8,081 bases of DNA from Streptomyces lilacinus (GTDB taxonomy: Bacteria > Actinomycetota > Actinomycetes > Streptomycetales > Streptomycetaceae): positions 55,889-63,969 of the forward strand of contig KL569434.1 of NCBI GenBank assembly GCA_000715685.1, given 5' to 3'. Below the pieces are notes generated by a model. The model was not told the origin of the DNA. It saw nothing but the letters and a program-made list of their open reading frames with translations, and made no database searches. The position numbers were made by a program, and so were the translations under genes. Shown in pieces: positions 1 through 5,742 of the stretch. The stretch's first letter is position 1, and each line of letters opens with the position of its first letter.

Positions 1-17
1 ATGTGTATAAGAGACAG
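1..17 (+). other. Residual Nextera/Tn5 mosaic-end adapter at contig start
   Basis: The first 17 bases, ATGTGTATAAGAGACAG, equal the last 17 bases of the 19-bp Tn5 mosaic end used in Nextera libraries (established knowledge). They are not native DNA. Translated, they give the artefact starts MYKRQ and MCIRDR, so any protein starting there has a false N-terminus. Native sequence begins at about base 18. A real Tn5-type element is unlikely, because no transposase or second end accompanies it and another remnant occurs at 7427-7451. Confidence 0.96.
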
Positions 18-386
18 GGCTGGAACCGTACGCAGAAGGCCGCGAGCGACGTCACGTACACCGCGAAGGACGGCAGCATCGAGCTGTCGGCCAAGCAGGG
101 TCTCAAGACGGAGGAACTGCTGCCGCACTGGCAGCGCTTCGAGCAGGACTTCCACGGCACGCCGGGCTATCAGAAGATCAAGCTCGAGCGCGCGACGTAC
201 GCCGGCAATCCGGCGGTGGTCTGGGAGTTCACCTTCCTGCAGGGCGGCCAGCCGTGGCACGGCCGGCAGCTCGGCTTCGAGAAGGGCGGCAGGACGTACC
301 AAATCAGCGTTTGGTACGCGGACTCCGTCCAAACAACGGCGCTGGACGTCTACCAAAACGTGAAGGAGTCGTTCCGTACCGCCTGA
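18..386 (+). CDS. C-terminal fragment of a probable Ser/Thr kinase extracytoplasmic domain or related surface protein (5' end missing)
   Basis: This open frame enters from the left edge and ends at TGA 384-386, leaving about 122 native residues. The five residues before Gly-Trp-Asn-Arg come from the adapter. No kinase motifs, signal peptide or membrane segment are visible in what remains. The pattern is a Trp followed by a VTYTAKDGSIELSA strand pair, an HWQRFEQDF helix, GNPAVVWEFTF, RQLGFEKGGRTYQISVWYA and a final VYQNVKESF helix. From memory, this resembles the small alpha/beta domain at the end of many Streptomyces membrane Ser/Thr kinases and of some lipoproteins, where it lies outside the membrane and may sense ligands. 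The kinase assignment is inference; a lipoprotein of the same fold is possible. The gene converges on the permease, and its last seven codons lie in the left arm of the terminator stem. Confidence 0.6.
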   Translation, partial: GWNRTQKAASDVTYTAKDGSIELSAKQGLKTEELLPHWQRFEQDFHGTPGYQKIKLERATYAGNPAVVWEFTFLQGGQPWHGRQLGFEKGGRTYQISVWYADSVQTTALDVYQNVKESFRTA

Positions 387-409
387 CCGACGGTACGGAA
401 CGACTCCTT
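363..409. terminator. Perfect 19-bp stem-loop between convergent genes, stop codon in the loop
   Basis: The left arm AAGGAGTCGTTCCGTACCG (363-381) is exactly complementary to 391-409, with a 9-nt loop (382-390) that holds the TGA stop of the upstream gene. The permease reads toward it and stops 21 bases away. It has no U-tract, which is common for actinobacterial terminators. The symmetry and position suggest a bidirectional terminator serving both genes. Confidence 0.85.
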
Positions 410-429
410 GTCCTGTGTCCCCGCTGTCC

Positions 430-1887
430 TTACTTCTGGACGGCGGCGGCCGCGGCCATGTTGCGGCGACGACGGTCCAGGATCACGCCGATGCCGAGGA
501 CCACCGCGCCCACCAGGGTGGAGAGCAGGACCTGCTCGCGGTTGTCACCGCCGTCCACGACCATGTAGCCGAGGACGAAGACGATCATGCCGATGGTGGC
601 CCAGGTGAGGTACGGGAAGAGCCACATCTTCACGCGGAGCTTCTCCGGCGACTCGCGCAGGATGATGCCGCGCATCTTCAGCTGGGTGAAGCAGATCGCC
701 AGCCAGACGAAGAGGGCGACCGCACCCGAGGCGTTCAGCAGGAACTTGAACACCGTGTCGGGCCACATGTAGTTGAAGAAGACCGAGATGAAGCCGAAGA
801 TGACCGACCCGATGATGGCCGCCTGCGGCACACCGCGCTTGTTGGTGACGCCGAAGGACTTCGGCGCGTCGCCGCGCTGGCCGAGCGAGAAGGCCATGCG
901 GGAAGCGGTGTAGAGGCCGGAGTTCAGGCAGGACAGGACGGCCGTCAGAACGATGACGTTCATGATCTGGCCGGCGTGCGGGATGCCGATCGAGTCGAGC
1001 GCCGCGACGTAGCTGCCCTTGTCGGCGATCTCCTTGGAGTCCCACGGGAGCAGGCTGACCACGACGAAGATCGAGCCGAGGTAGAAGACCGCGATGCGCC
1101 AGATGACGCTGTTGGTGGCCTGACGGACCGCGCGCTGCGGGTCCTCGGACTCACCGGCGGCCAGGGTGACGATCTCGCTGCCCATGAAGGAGAAGACGAC
1201 CATCAGCACACCGGTGAGGATGGCGCCGGGACCGTTCGGCAGGAAGCCGTTGTGCGAGGTGAGGTAGTCGAGGCCGGCGCCCGGGTTGTCGGAGCCCGGC
1301 AGGAGGCCGAAGACGGCCAGGCCGCCGACGACGATGAACGCGGCGATCGCGACGACCTTGATGCCGGCGAACCAGAACTCGAACTCACCGTAGGAGCTGA
1401 CCGAGGCCAGGTTGGTGGCGGTGAGCACGACCATGACGATGAGCGCCCAGCCCCACTGCGGCACCGCCGGCATCCAGCCCTCGAGGATCTTGGCACCCGC
1501 GGTCGCCTCGACCGCCAGCACCACGACCCAGAAGAACCAGTACAGCCAGCCGATGGTGAAGCCGGCCCAGCGGCCCAGCGCCCGGTCCGCGTAGGCGGAG
1601 AAGGAACCGGAGGTGGGGTTGGCGGCCGCCATCTCGCCGAGCATCCGCATCACGAAGACGACCAGCGCGCCCACGAGGGCGTACGAGATCAGGATGCCGG
1701 GGCCGGCGGCGGCGATACCGGACGCGGAACCCACGAAGAGGCCGGCGCCGATGACACCGCCAATGGCGATCATGGACAGGTGCCGGTTCTTGAGGCCGGC
1801 CTTGAGGCCGTCCTCGCCCGACGCGGGGGCGTGGCCGGGGTTGCCGGCCGTCGTCGCCTTCGTCGTGGTCGGCGGTGTCGCGCTCAT
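430..1887 (-). CDS. Amino-acid permease of the APC superfamily, GABA permease-like
   Basis: This 485-residue integral membrane transporter probably imports an amino acid with protons (AAT family, GabP/AroP/ProY group). The substrate cannot be read from sequence; GABA is the most frequent annotation for close relatives. After a polar Thr/Pro-rich tail of about 33 residues, TM1 carries the family signature IAIGGVIGAGLFVGS (about residues 40-54). About twelve hydrophobic segments follow. MLGEMAAANPTSGSFSAYADRALG is typical of TM3 and the loop after it, and FSFMGSEIVTLAAGESEDP with NSVIWRI marks the TM6 region. The tail RRRRNMAAAAAVQK is cytoplasmic. I chose ATG 1887 because AAGGA lies 8 nt upstream (1896-1900, - strand) and family proteins start about here. 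An in-frame ATG at 1995 would add 36 residues of poor match. The gene is divergent from rpiB with a 169-bp gap. Confidence 0.93.
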   Translation of the reverse strand: MSATPPTTTKATTAGNPGHAPASGEDGLKAGLKNRHLSMIAIGGVIGAGLFVGSASGIAAAGPGILISYALVGALVVFVMRMLGEMAAANPTSGSFSAYADRALGRWAGFTIGWLYWFFWVVVLAVEATAGAKILEGWMPAVPQWGWALIVMVVLTATNLASVSSYGEFEFWFAGIKVVAIAAFIVVGGLAVFGLLPGSDNPGAGLDYLTSHNGFLPNGPGAILTGVLMVVFSFMGSEIVTLAAGESEDPQRAVRQATNSVIWRIAVFYLGSIFVVVSLLPWDSKEIADKGSYVAALDSIGIPHAGQIMNVIVLTAVLSCLNSGLYTASRMAFSLGQRGDAPKSFGVTNKRGVPQAAIIGSVIFGFISVFFNYMWPDTVFKFLLNASGAVALFVWLAICFTQLKMRGIILRESPEKLRVKMWLFPYLTWATIGMIVFVLGYMVVDGGDNREQVLLSTLVGAVVLGIGVILDRRRRNMAAAAAVQK

Positions 1888-2011
1888 GTGCACGTTCCTT
1901 CGGGTTGTTCCTTTGGTTCTCGGGTTACGAGCCAACGCATTAGAACTTTTCGAAGGTGTCTTTCGGAAGACCCGAATCCATTTCGTTGTATTCACTCAGC
2001 GTCACCATGGC

Positions 2012-2026
2012 GGCCGGTGACCGGCC
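2012..2026. promoter_or_regulatory. 15-bp perfect palindrome upstream of rpiB, possible operator
   Basis: GGCCGGT-G-ACCGGCC is a perfect 7+1+7 inverted repeat, 30 bp before the rpiB start codon and within the divergent permease/rpiB gap. The position suits a repressor site or a 5' leader hairpin. A weaker hairpin (GTCTT, TCGG loop, AAGAC; 1958-1971) and a TTCGAA palindrome (1949-1954) lie nearer the permease. GC-rich palindromes arise easily in such genomes, so the function is inference. Confidence 0.4.
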
Positions 2027-2056
2027 AGGGACCGCGTTCGTGCCACACTCGGACGC

Positions 2057-2545
2057 ATGCGCGTGTACCTCGGCTCCGACCATGCCGGCTACGAACTCAA
2101 GAACCACCTCGTCGAGTGGCTCACGGCCCACGGCCACGAGCCCGTCGACTGTGGTCCCCACATCTACGACGCCCAGGACGACTACCCGCCGTTCTGCCTC
2201 CGCGCGGCCGAGAGGACGGCTGCCGACGAGGGCAGCCTCGGCATTGTGATCGGCGGCTCGGGCAACGGCGAGCAGATCGCCGCGAACAAGGTCGAGGGCG
2301 TCCGCTGCGCCCTGGCCTGGAGCGAGCAGACGGCCGCGCTCGGCCGCGAGCACAACAACGCCAACGTGGTCAGCGTCGGTGCCCGCATGCACACGGAGGA
2401 GGAGGCGACGAAGTTCGTCGAGATCTTCCTCGCCACGCCGTACTCGGGTGACGAGCGCCACACGCGCCGCATCGACATGCTGAGCCGCTACGAGAAGACC
2501 GGCGAGCTCCCGGCGATCCCGGCCCACCACCCGCAGCAGGACTGA
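2057..2545 (+). CDS. rpiB: Ribose-5-phosphate isomerase B (RpiB/LacAB family)
   Basis: This cytoplasmic enzyme of the pentose phosphate pathway interconverts ribose 5-phosphate and ribulose 5-phosphate. At 162 residues it matches the usual length of actinobacterial RpiB. The N-terminal MRVYLGSDHAGYELK holds the substrate-binding Asp8-His9. The active-site loop IGGSGNGEQIAANK (residues 65-78) has Glu72 as the likely general base, as described for M. tuberculosis RpiB (Glu75). Enterobacterial RpiB instead uses a Cys in a CGTGxG loop. REHNNANVVSVGARMH is the conserved phosphate and sugar binding region. The C-terminal extension (GDERHTRRIDMLSRYEKTGELP) is typical of the actinobacterial form. ATG 2057 is the natural start, although only a weak GGAC lies just before it. 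The gene is followed by hairpins and then nei, an order also found in M. tuberculosis (Rv2465c-Rv2464c). Confidence 0.96.
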   Translation: MRVYLGSDHAGYELKNHLVEWLTAHGHEPVDCGPHIYDAQDDYPPFCLRAAERTAADEGSLGIVIGGSGNGEQIAANKVEGVRCALAWSEQTAALGREHNNANVVSVGARMHTEEEATKFVEIFLATPYSGDERHTRRIDMLSRYEKTGELPAIPAHHPQQD

Positions 2546-2553
2546 GCGAGGGC

Positions 2554-2573
2554 GCCCCGCGCGCAAGCGGGGC
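2554..2573 (+). terminator. Short hairpin after rpiB
   Basis: GCCCCGC (2554-2560) pairs with GCGGGGC (2567-2573) across a 6-nt loop, starting 8 nt after the rpiB stop. The stem is only 7 bp and has no T-tract. It may be a weak terminator or an mRNA-stabilising 3' stem acting together with the larger hairpin at 2588-2635. Confidence 0.45.
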
Positions 2574-2587
2574 ACCCCACCTCGTAT

Positions 2588-2635
2588 GCCCACCCACCCC
2601 CACCCGGTTCCGGGCAATCGGGTGGGCGGGTGGGC
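2588..2635 (+). terminator. Large bulged stem-loop between rpiB and nei, terminator or attenuator
   Basis: GCCCACCC (2588-2595) pairs with GGGTGGGC (2628-2635), and CCCACCCG (2599-2606) pairs with CGGGTGGG (2619-2626). A small internal bulge separates the two stems and a 12-nt loop closes them. The C-rich arm against a G-rich arm gives a very stable hairpin about 70 bp before the nei start. It could separate rpiB transcription from nei or act as a leader structure for nei. Confidence 0.6.
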
Positions 2636-2707
2636 GATCCTCGCCGCGAAGCGGCGGAAAACCCCGGCCCGCGGCCGAATCCGAAACCCGTCGGAGGACA
2701 GACCCCC

Positions 2708-3520
2708 ATGCCCGAAGGGCATACGATCCACCGCCTGGCGGCGGACCACCGCGAAATGTTCGCGGGCCACCCCGTCCGCGCCACCAGCCCCCAGGGCAAG
2801 TTCTCCGACAGCGCCGCCCTCATATCCGGCCAGGTCCTCGAGACCGCCGAAGCCCACGGCAAGCACCTCTTCCTCGGCTTCGCCGACCTCGGCTGGGTCC
2901 ACGTCCACCTGGGCCTCTTCGGCAAGTACACCCTCGGGTCCGGGGTCACGGCCCCGCCCCCCACCGAGACGGTGCGCCTGCGCCTCGCGACGCCGGAGGC
3001 GTACGCGGACCTCCGCGGCCCCACCGCCTGCGAGCTGATCACCGACGGCGAGAAGCAGGCGATACACGACCGCCTCGGGCCCGACCCGCTGCGCCCCGAG
3101 CACGACGGCGAGGCGGCCTTCGCCCGTATCTCCCGCAGCCGGACCACGGTCGCGGCACTGCTCATGGACCAGAAGATCGTCGCCGGCGTCGGCAACGTCT
3201 ACCGCGCGGAGGTCCTCTTCCGGCACGGCATCGACCCGTACCGCCTCGGCCGGGACCTGGCCCGGCGCGAGTGGGACGCGATCTGGGCCGACCTCGTGCT
3301 CCTCATGCGCGAGGGCGTGCGCAACAACCGCATCGACACGGTGCGGCCCGAGCACACCCCGGAGGCCATGGGCCGCCCGCCGCGCGTGGACGACCACGGC
3401 GGCGAGGTGTACGTCTACCGCCGCACCGGCCAGCCGTGCCTGGTCTGCGGCACCGAGGTCCGCACCGCGGGCCTGGCCGCCCGCAACCTCTTCTGGTGCC
3501 CGGACTGCCAGAGGGCGTGA
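2708..3520 (+). CDS. nei: DNA glycosylase/AP lyase of the Fpg/Nei family (endonuclease VIII type)
   Basis: This 270-residue base-excision-repair enzyme removes oxidised, mainly pyrimidine, bases and nicks the abasic site. The mature N-terminus after Met removal is Pro2-Glu3 (MPEGHTIHR). The Pro amine is the Schiff-base nucleophile and Glu3 the catalytic acid. Lys52 in AHGKHLFL is the conserved catalytic Lys. VHVHLGLFGKY belongs to the N-terminal beta-sandwich, and LLMDQKIVAGVGNVYRAEVLF is the helix-two-turn-helix region. The C-terminal zinc finger is complete: Cys244-X2-Cys247-X16-Cys264-X2-Cys267, with DNA-contacting Arg259. MPEGHTIHR is typical of the actinobacterial Nei1 group rather than Fpg/MutM. 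ATG 2708 is supported by GGAGGA (2693-2698) 9 nt upstream and by the need for an N-terminal Pro; the frame is open upstream to about 2630 but has no family match there. The first gene upstream is rpiB, as in mycobacteria. Confidence 0.95.
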   Translation: MPEGHTIHRLAADHREMFAGHPVRATSPQGKFSDSAALISGQVLETAEAHGKHLFLGFADLGWVHVHLGLFGKYTLGSGVTAPPPTETVRLRLATPEAYADLRGPTACELITDGEKQAIHDRLGPDPLRPEHDGEAAFARISRSRTTVAALLMDQKIVAGVGNVYRAEVLFRHGIDPYRLGRDLARREWDAIWADLVLLMREGVRNNRIDTVRPEHTPEAMGRPPRVDDHGGEVYVYRRTGQPCLVCGTEVRTAGLAARNLFWCPDCQRA

Positions 3521-3863
3521 CCGGCGCGCCGCGACACCCGCCGCGCGCCGTACGCGCGGCCACGGGCTCCGACAAGCGTGGCCGCACCCCATCCGCTGCG
3601 TATGAGCCCTGTGTGCCCCCTGGTGCGGACAACCACCCGTGTGATGACCTCCGGCTGACGTCATGTCACCGAGTGGGGTAATCGGACGCGCGCAGTAGAC
3701 GCCACTCCGCCGTCATAACCATGCCCGACGCCACATCCCCGTTCAGGCGAACGAATTTCGCATACTGTTGCTCTCCGGGTGCGCGCCGGGCGCTCCTAGG
3801 ACGGCCGTGTCGGCGCGGCGTGAATCGACGCACCGCCGAATGGGTGGATAAGGTCCCGAAGCA
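3521..3863. other. 343-bp intergenic region, no convincing gene
   Basis: I see no supportable coding sequence here; open frames on either strand run in from neighbours and have poor amino-acid composition. It contains a GC hairpin just after nei (3541-3559), a TGACGTCA palindrome (3656-3663) flanked by ATGAC (3644-3648) and GTCAT (3660-3664), and a relatively AT-rich patch at 3748-3770 with a CATACT -10-like hexamer (3761-3766). That patch could hold the phosphatase promoter about 100 bp before its start, but no good -35 is paired with it. The length suggests a regulated leader or promoter region. Confidence 0.6.
3541..3559 (+). terminator. GC hairpin downstream of nei
   Basis: CCGCGCG (3541-3547) and CGCGCGG (3553-3559) form a perfect 7-bp stem with a CCGTA loop, 20 nt after the nei stop codon. 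It lacks a U-tract, which is common in this clade. It is a probable terminator for nei or rpiB-nei transcripts. Confidence 0.55.
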
Positions 3864-5003
3864 ATGACTGGCGGTGCGGAGACCCCGACGGCCCGGATGC
3901 GCAAGGCACTGCACCGGGCCCGCACGAGCATGCGCAAGGCCGGTGTCGACTACTTCCGCGGCGACGGCTCCGACTCGGTCGCCCTCACCGCTCTGCTGCT
4001 GTCCGTACCGGCCCTGGCCTGGGGCACCGTCGTCCAGCCCGAGTGGTGCGCGCCGGCGGCGCTCGTCCTGCCCATCGTCGCGGGCGGTCTCCTGCTGCGC
4101 CCCGCCAGCCTGCTCGGCCTCTACGCCGCGGCGGCCGCGGCCCTCATCGTCGAGTCGGCGATCCTCGACGACCCGAACCACCACGGCACGGACCGGGTCA
4201 CGCCCGGCACCATCCTCGTCGTCGCGGCGGTGGGGTTCTTCGGCCTGCTCATCGCGCAGTTCCGCAGCCGCGTCGGGGTGCCGTGGCGGCGCGGCGGCAC
4301 GATGCTCTTCGACCTGCGCGAGCGCATCCGCGTCCAGAGCAAGCTGCCCAAACTGCCGCGCGGCTGGCACCGCGAGATGGCCCTGCGCCCGGCCGGCGGC
4401 CAGTCCTTCTCCGGCGACTTCGTCGTCGCCGCCCGCACGAACGGCGGCCGCACGCTGGAAGTCGTCCTCACCGACGTCTCCGGCAAGGGCATGGACGCCG
4501 CCTCCAGAGCCCTGCTCCTCTCGGGCGCCTTCGGCGGCCTCCTCGGCTCCCTCCCGCCCCACGACTTCCTCCGCGCCGCCAACGGCTACCTCCTCCGCCA
4601 GGACTGGGACGAGGGCTTCGCCACCTCCGTCCACCTCGTCCTCGACCTCGACACCGGCGACTACGAACTCCTGTCCGCCGGTCACCTCCCCGCCCTCCAA
4701 CTGAGCGCCGGCACGGGCCGCTGGGAGGAAAAGGCCGCCGACGGCCCCCTCCTGGGCGTCTACGACGGCGCCCAGTTCCACCCCGTCAAGGGCACGCTGC
4801 GCCCCGGCGACGTCCTCATGCTCTTCACGGACGGCCTCGTCGAGACCAACGAACGCGAGCTGACGGAGGGCATGGACCGTCTCACGGGCGAGGCCGACCG
4901 CTACGTGACGTCGGGCTTCCACGGCGCGGCCTGGCACTTGATCGAAGCGGTGGCGAAGGACGTCAACGACGATCGGGCGCTGCTGCTGATTTGCCGGGAC
5001 TAG
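3864..5003 (+). CDS. Membrane-anchored SpoIIE/PP2C-family serine phosphatase
   Basis: This 379-residue protein is probably a metal-dependent Ser/Thr phosphatase that acts on the cytoplasmic side. Streptomyces encodes many such enzymes, which often dephosphorylate anti-sigma antagonists. The N-terminal 38 residues are basic. About four TM helices follow (near 39-57, 63-78, 83-101, 115-133), then a short linker and the catalytic domain (about 165-379). The motifs are Gly-Asp185-Phe (GGQSFSGDF), LTDVSGKGMDAA with Asp204, SAGHLPALQL, DGPLLGVY, LMLFTDGLVET with Asp323, and terminal NDDRALLL with Asp369-Asp370. The metal-binding aspartates are therefore present and it should be active. No PAS, GAF, HAMP or RsbW-like kinase domain is present, so the membrane part is the only candidate sensor. 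ATG 3864 follows AAGG at 3850-3853. No anti-sigma or sigma gene lies nearby, so the target is unknown. Confidence 0.93.
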   Translation: MTGGAETPTARMRKALHRARTSMRKAGVDYFRGDGSDSVALTALLLSVPALAWGTVVQPEWCAPAALVLPIVAGGLLLRPASLLGLYAAAAAALIVESAILDDPNHHGTDRVTPGTILVVAAVGFFGLLIAQFRSRVGVPWRRGGTMLFDLRERIRVQSKLPKLPRGWHREMALRPAGGQSFSGDFVVAARTNGGRTLEVVLTDVSGKGMDAASRALLLSGAFGGLLGSLPPHDFLRAANGYLLRQDWDEGFATSVHLVLDLDTGDYELLSAGHLPALQLSAGTGRWEEKAADGPLLGVYDGAQFHPVKGTLRPGDVLMLFTDGLVETNERELTEGMDRLTGEADRYVTSGFHGAAWHLIEAVAKDVNDDRALLLICRD

Positions 5004-5090
5004 GGGGCGGGGCGCGGGTATCGTCGTCGCCGGATCCTGTCACGCGTCATTGCCACGTTGCCGCATGGTCACATCGCCACGAGGAAGGTC

Positions 5091-5399
5091 GTGCCCGTGG
5101 AGCTGCCCGACATCCCCCGCACCATCGGCGGCATCGCCGGCGCCCTCCGCCCCGAACTGCAGGCGCGGTTCTGGGACGACGTGCGGCGCATCGACAACCC
5201 CGACGCGGCCCGCCTTCTGCTGGACGACTGGTGGCGCCAGGCCGTCGTGGACACCGCCGGGGACAATGAGGCCGCCCGGTCCGCACTGGAGGACGCCGCG
5301 GACCTCCACCTGATCGAGGTGGCGCGTGCGGAATCCGACGGCCGCACGATGACTCACGACGAGGTCATGGCGATGCTCGACGAGGCGAAGGCCTCGTGA
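5091..5399 (+). CDS. Probable antitoxin of a type II toxin-antitoxin pair
   Basis: This 102-residue soluble acidic protein lies directly upstream of, and overlaps, a RelE/ParE-like toxin gene, which is the main evidence for the role. It should bind and neutralise the toxin and may autoregulate the operon. The N-terminal half (LPDIPRTIGGIAGALRPELQARFWDDVRRI) and the middle (LLLDDWWRQAVVD) look helical. The C-terminus, SDGRTMTHDEVMAMLDEAK, is the kind of short amphipathic tail RelB-type antitoxins use to wrap the toxin. I do not recognise a classical Phd/YefM, RHH or HTH DNA-binding domain. It is longer than most RelB proteins and may belong to one of the actinobacterial DUF antitoxin groups. 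The start is uncertain: GTG 5091 and GTG 5097 both follow GAGGAAGG (5081-5088). The phosphatase ends 87 bp upstream, so a separate promoter is likely. Confidence 0.75.
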   Translation: MPVELPDIPRTIGGIAGALRPELQARFWDDVRRIDNPDAARLLLDDWWRQAVVDTAGDNEAARSALEDAADLHLIEVARAESDGRTMTHDEVMAMLDEAKAS

Positions 5400-5653
5400 G
5401 GTACACCCTGATCTGGGCGAACAACACCGCCCGCTCGATGCGCGCTCTGCGGCAGCGCGACGGGGACGCGGTCAAGCCGTTCGCCGACGCGATCAATGCC
5501 CTGACACGCAACCCGTCTCCGCCCGAAGCGGTGCAGCTCGGCGGTACGGGTACGTGGCGGCTGCGTGTCGGCAGATATCGCGCGATGTACGAGGTCGACG
5601 GCGACCGCGTGTCCGTCACGCTGCTGCTCATCGGCAGCGCACCCGTTGCATGA
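5396..5653 (+). CDS. RelE/ParE-superfamily toxin
   Basis: This protein of 85 residues matches the size of RelE/ParE toxins. RelE members cleave mRNA in the ribosomal A site and ParE members poison gyrase; the sequence does not decide between them. The N-terminal YTLIWANNTARSMRALRQRD strand and helix, the helix FADAINALTRNPSPPEAVQL, and the core WRLRVGRYRAMYEVDGDRVSVTLLLIG fit the fold well, with the conserved Trp-Arg-Leu-Arg-Val-Gly-X-Tyr-Arg. The usual C-terminal His-Arg-X-X-Val-Tyr, which supplies catalytic residues in RelE, is absent: the chain ends GSAPVA. The GTG start (5396-5398) overlaps the antitoxin TGA (5397-5399), which implies translational coupling with antitoxin made first. No ribosome-binding site other than the antitoxin coding end is obvious. 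A hairpin follows immediately. Confidence 0.85.
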   Translation: MRYTLIWANNTARSMRALRQRDGDAVKPFADAINALTRNPSPPEAVQLGGTGTWRLRVGRYRAMYEVDGDRVSVTLLLIGSAPVA

Positions 5654-5662
5654 GGCTGCCGC

Positions 5663-5677
5663 GGACACCCGGTGTCC
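5663..5677 (+). terminator. Compact hairpin after the toxin gene
   Basis: GGACACC (5663-5669) and GGTGTCC (5671-5677) form a perfect inverted repeat around one C, giving in practice a 5-6 bp stem with a small loop, 9 nt after the toxin stop codon. It lies between the toxin and the convergent MarR gene. A second palindrome, CTCCCGGGAG (5707-5716), lies on the MarR side. Either could end transcription. Confidence 0.5.
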
Positions 5678-5697
5678 TCAAGCGCCGGACGGGCTGA
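5674..5697. repeat. Half-site of a common Streptomyces intergenic repeat
   Basis: The stretch from GTGTCCTC through AAGCGCCGGACGGGCTGA matches, from memory, one arm of the abundant Streptomyces intergenic palindrome whose arms read roughly CCTCAAxCGCCGGACGGGCTG. The opposite arm, which would follow within a few bases, is not seen here. This is a solitary or eroded copy. Its placement between convergent genes fits the usual location of the family. Confidence 0.5.
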
Positions 5698-5742
5698 CGC
5701 CCCGCGCTCCCGGGAGTCCTCGGCCGCTGCGCCGCCGCCGAC

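Noticed and set aside
1888..1995. Upstream in-frame ATG giving the permease 36 more residues
   Set aside because: The extra segment is polar and unlike the family N-terminus, whereas ATG 1887 has a well-spaced AAGGA.
415..2451. 678-codon open frame on the + strand
   Set aside because: It runs antisense to the permease and out of frame through rpiB. Its composition (Asp, Glu, His, Arg, Gly repeats) is that of a high-GC shadow frame.
3656..3663. TGACGTCA palindrome as a defined regulator site
   Set aside because: An 8-bp palindrome is expected by chance at this scale, and I know of no actinobacterial regulator that would clearly use it here. It is mentioned only as part of the gap description.
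1940..3664. 574-codon open frame on the - strand
   Set aside because: It lies opposite rpiB and nei, both of which have clear catalytic motifs. It has no recognisable domain and low-complexity Ala/Arg/Val composition.
3666..4937. 423-codon open frame on the - strand
   Set aside because: It is antisense to the phosphatase, whose motifs are unmistakable; no domain is visible in this frame.
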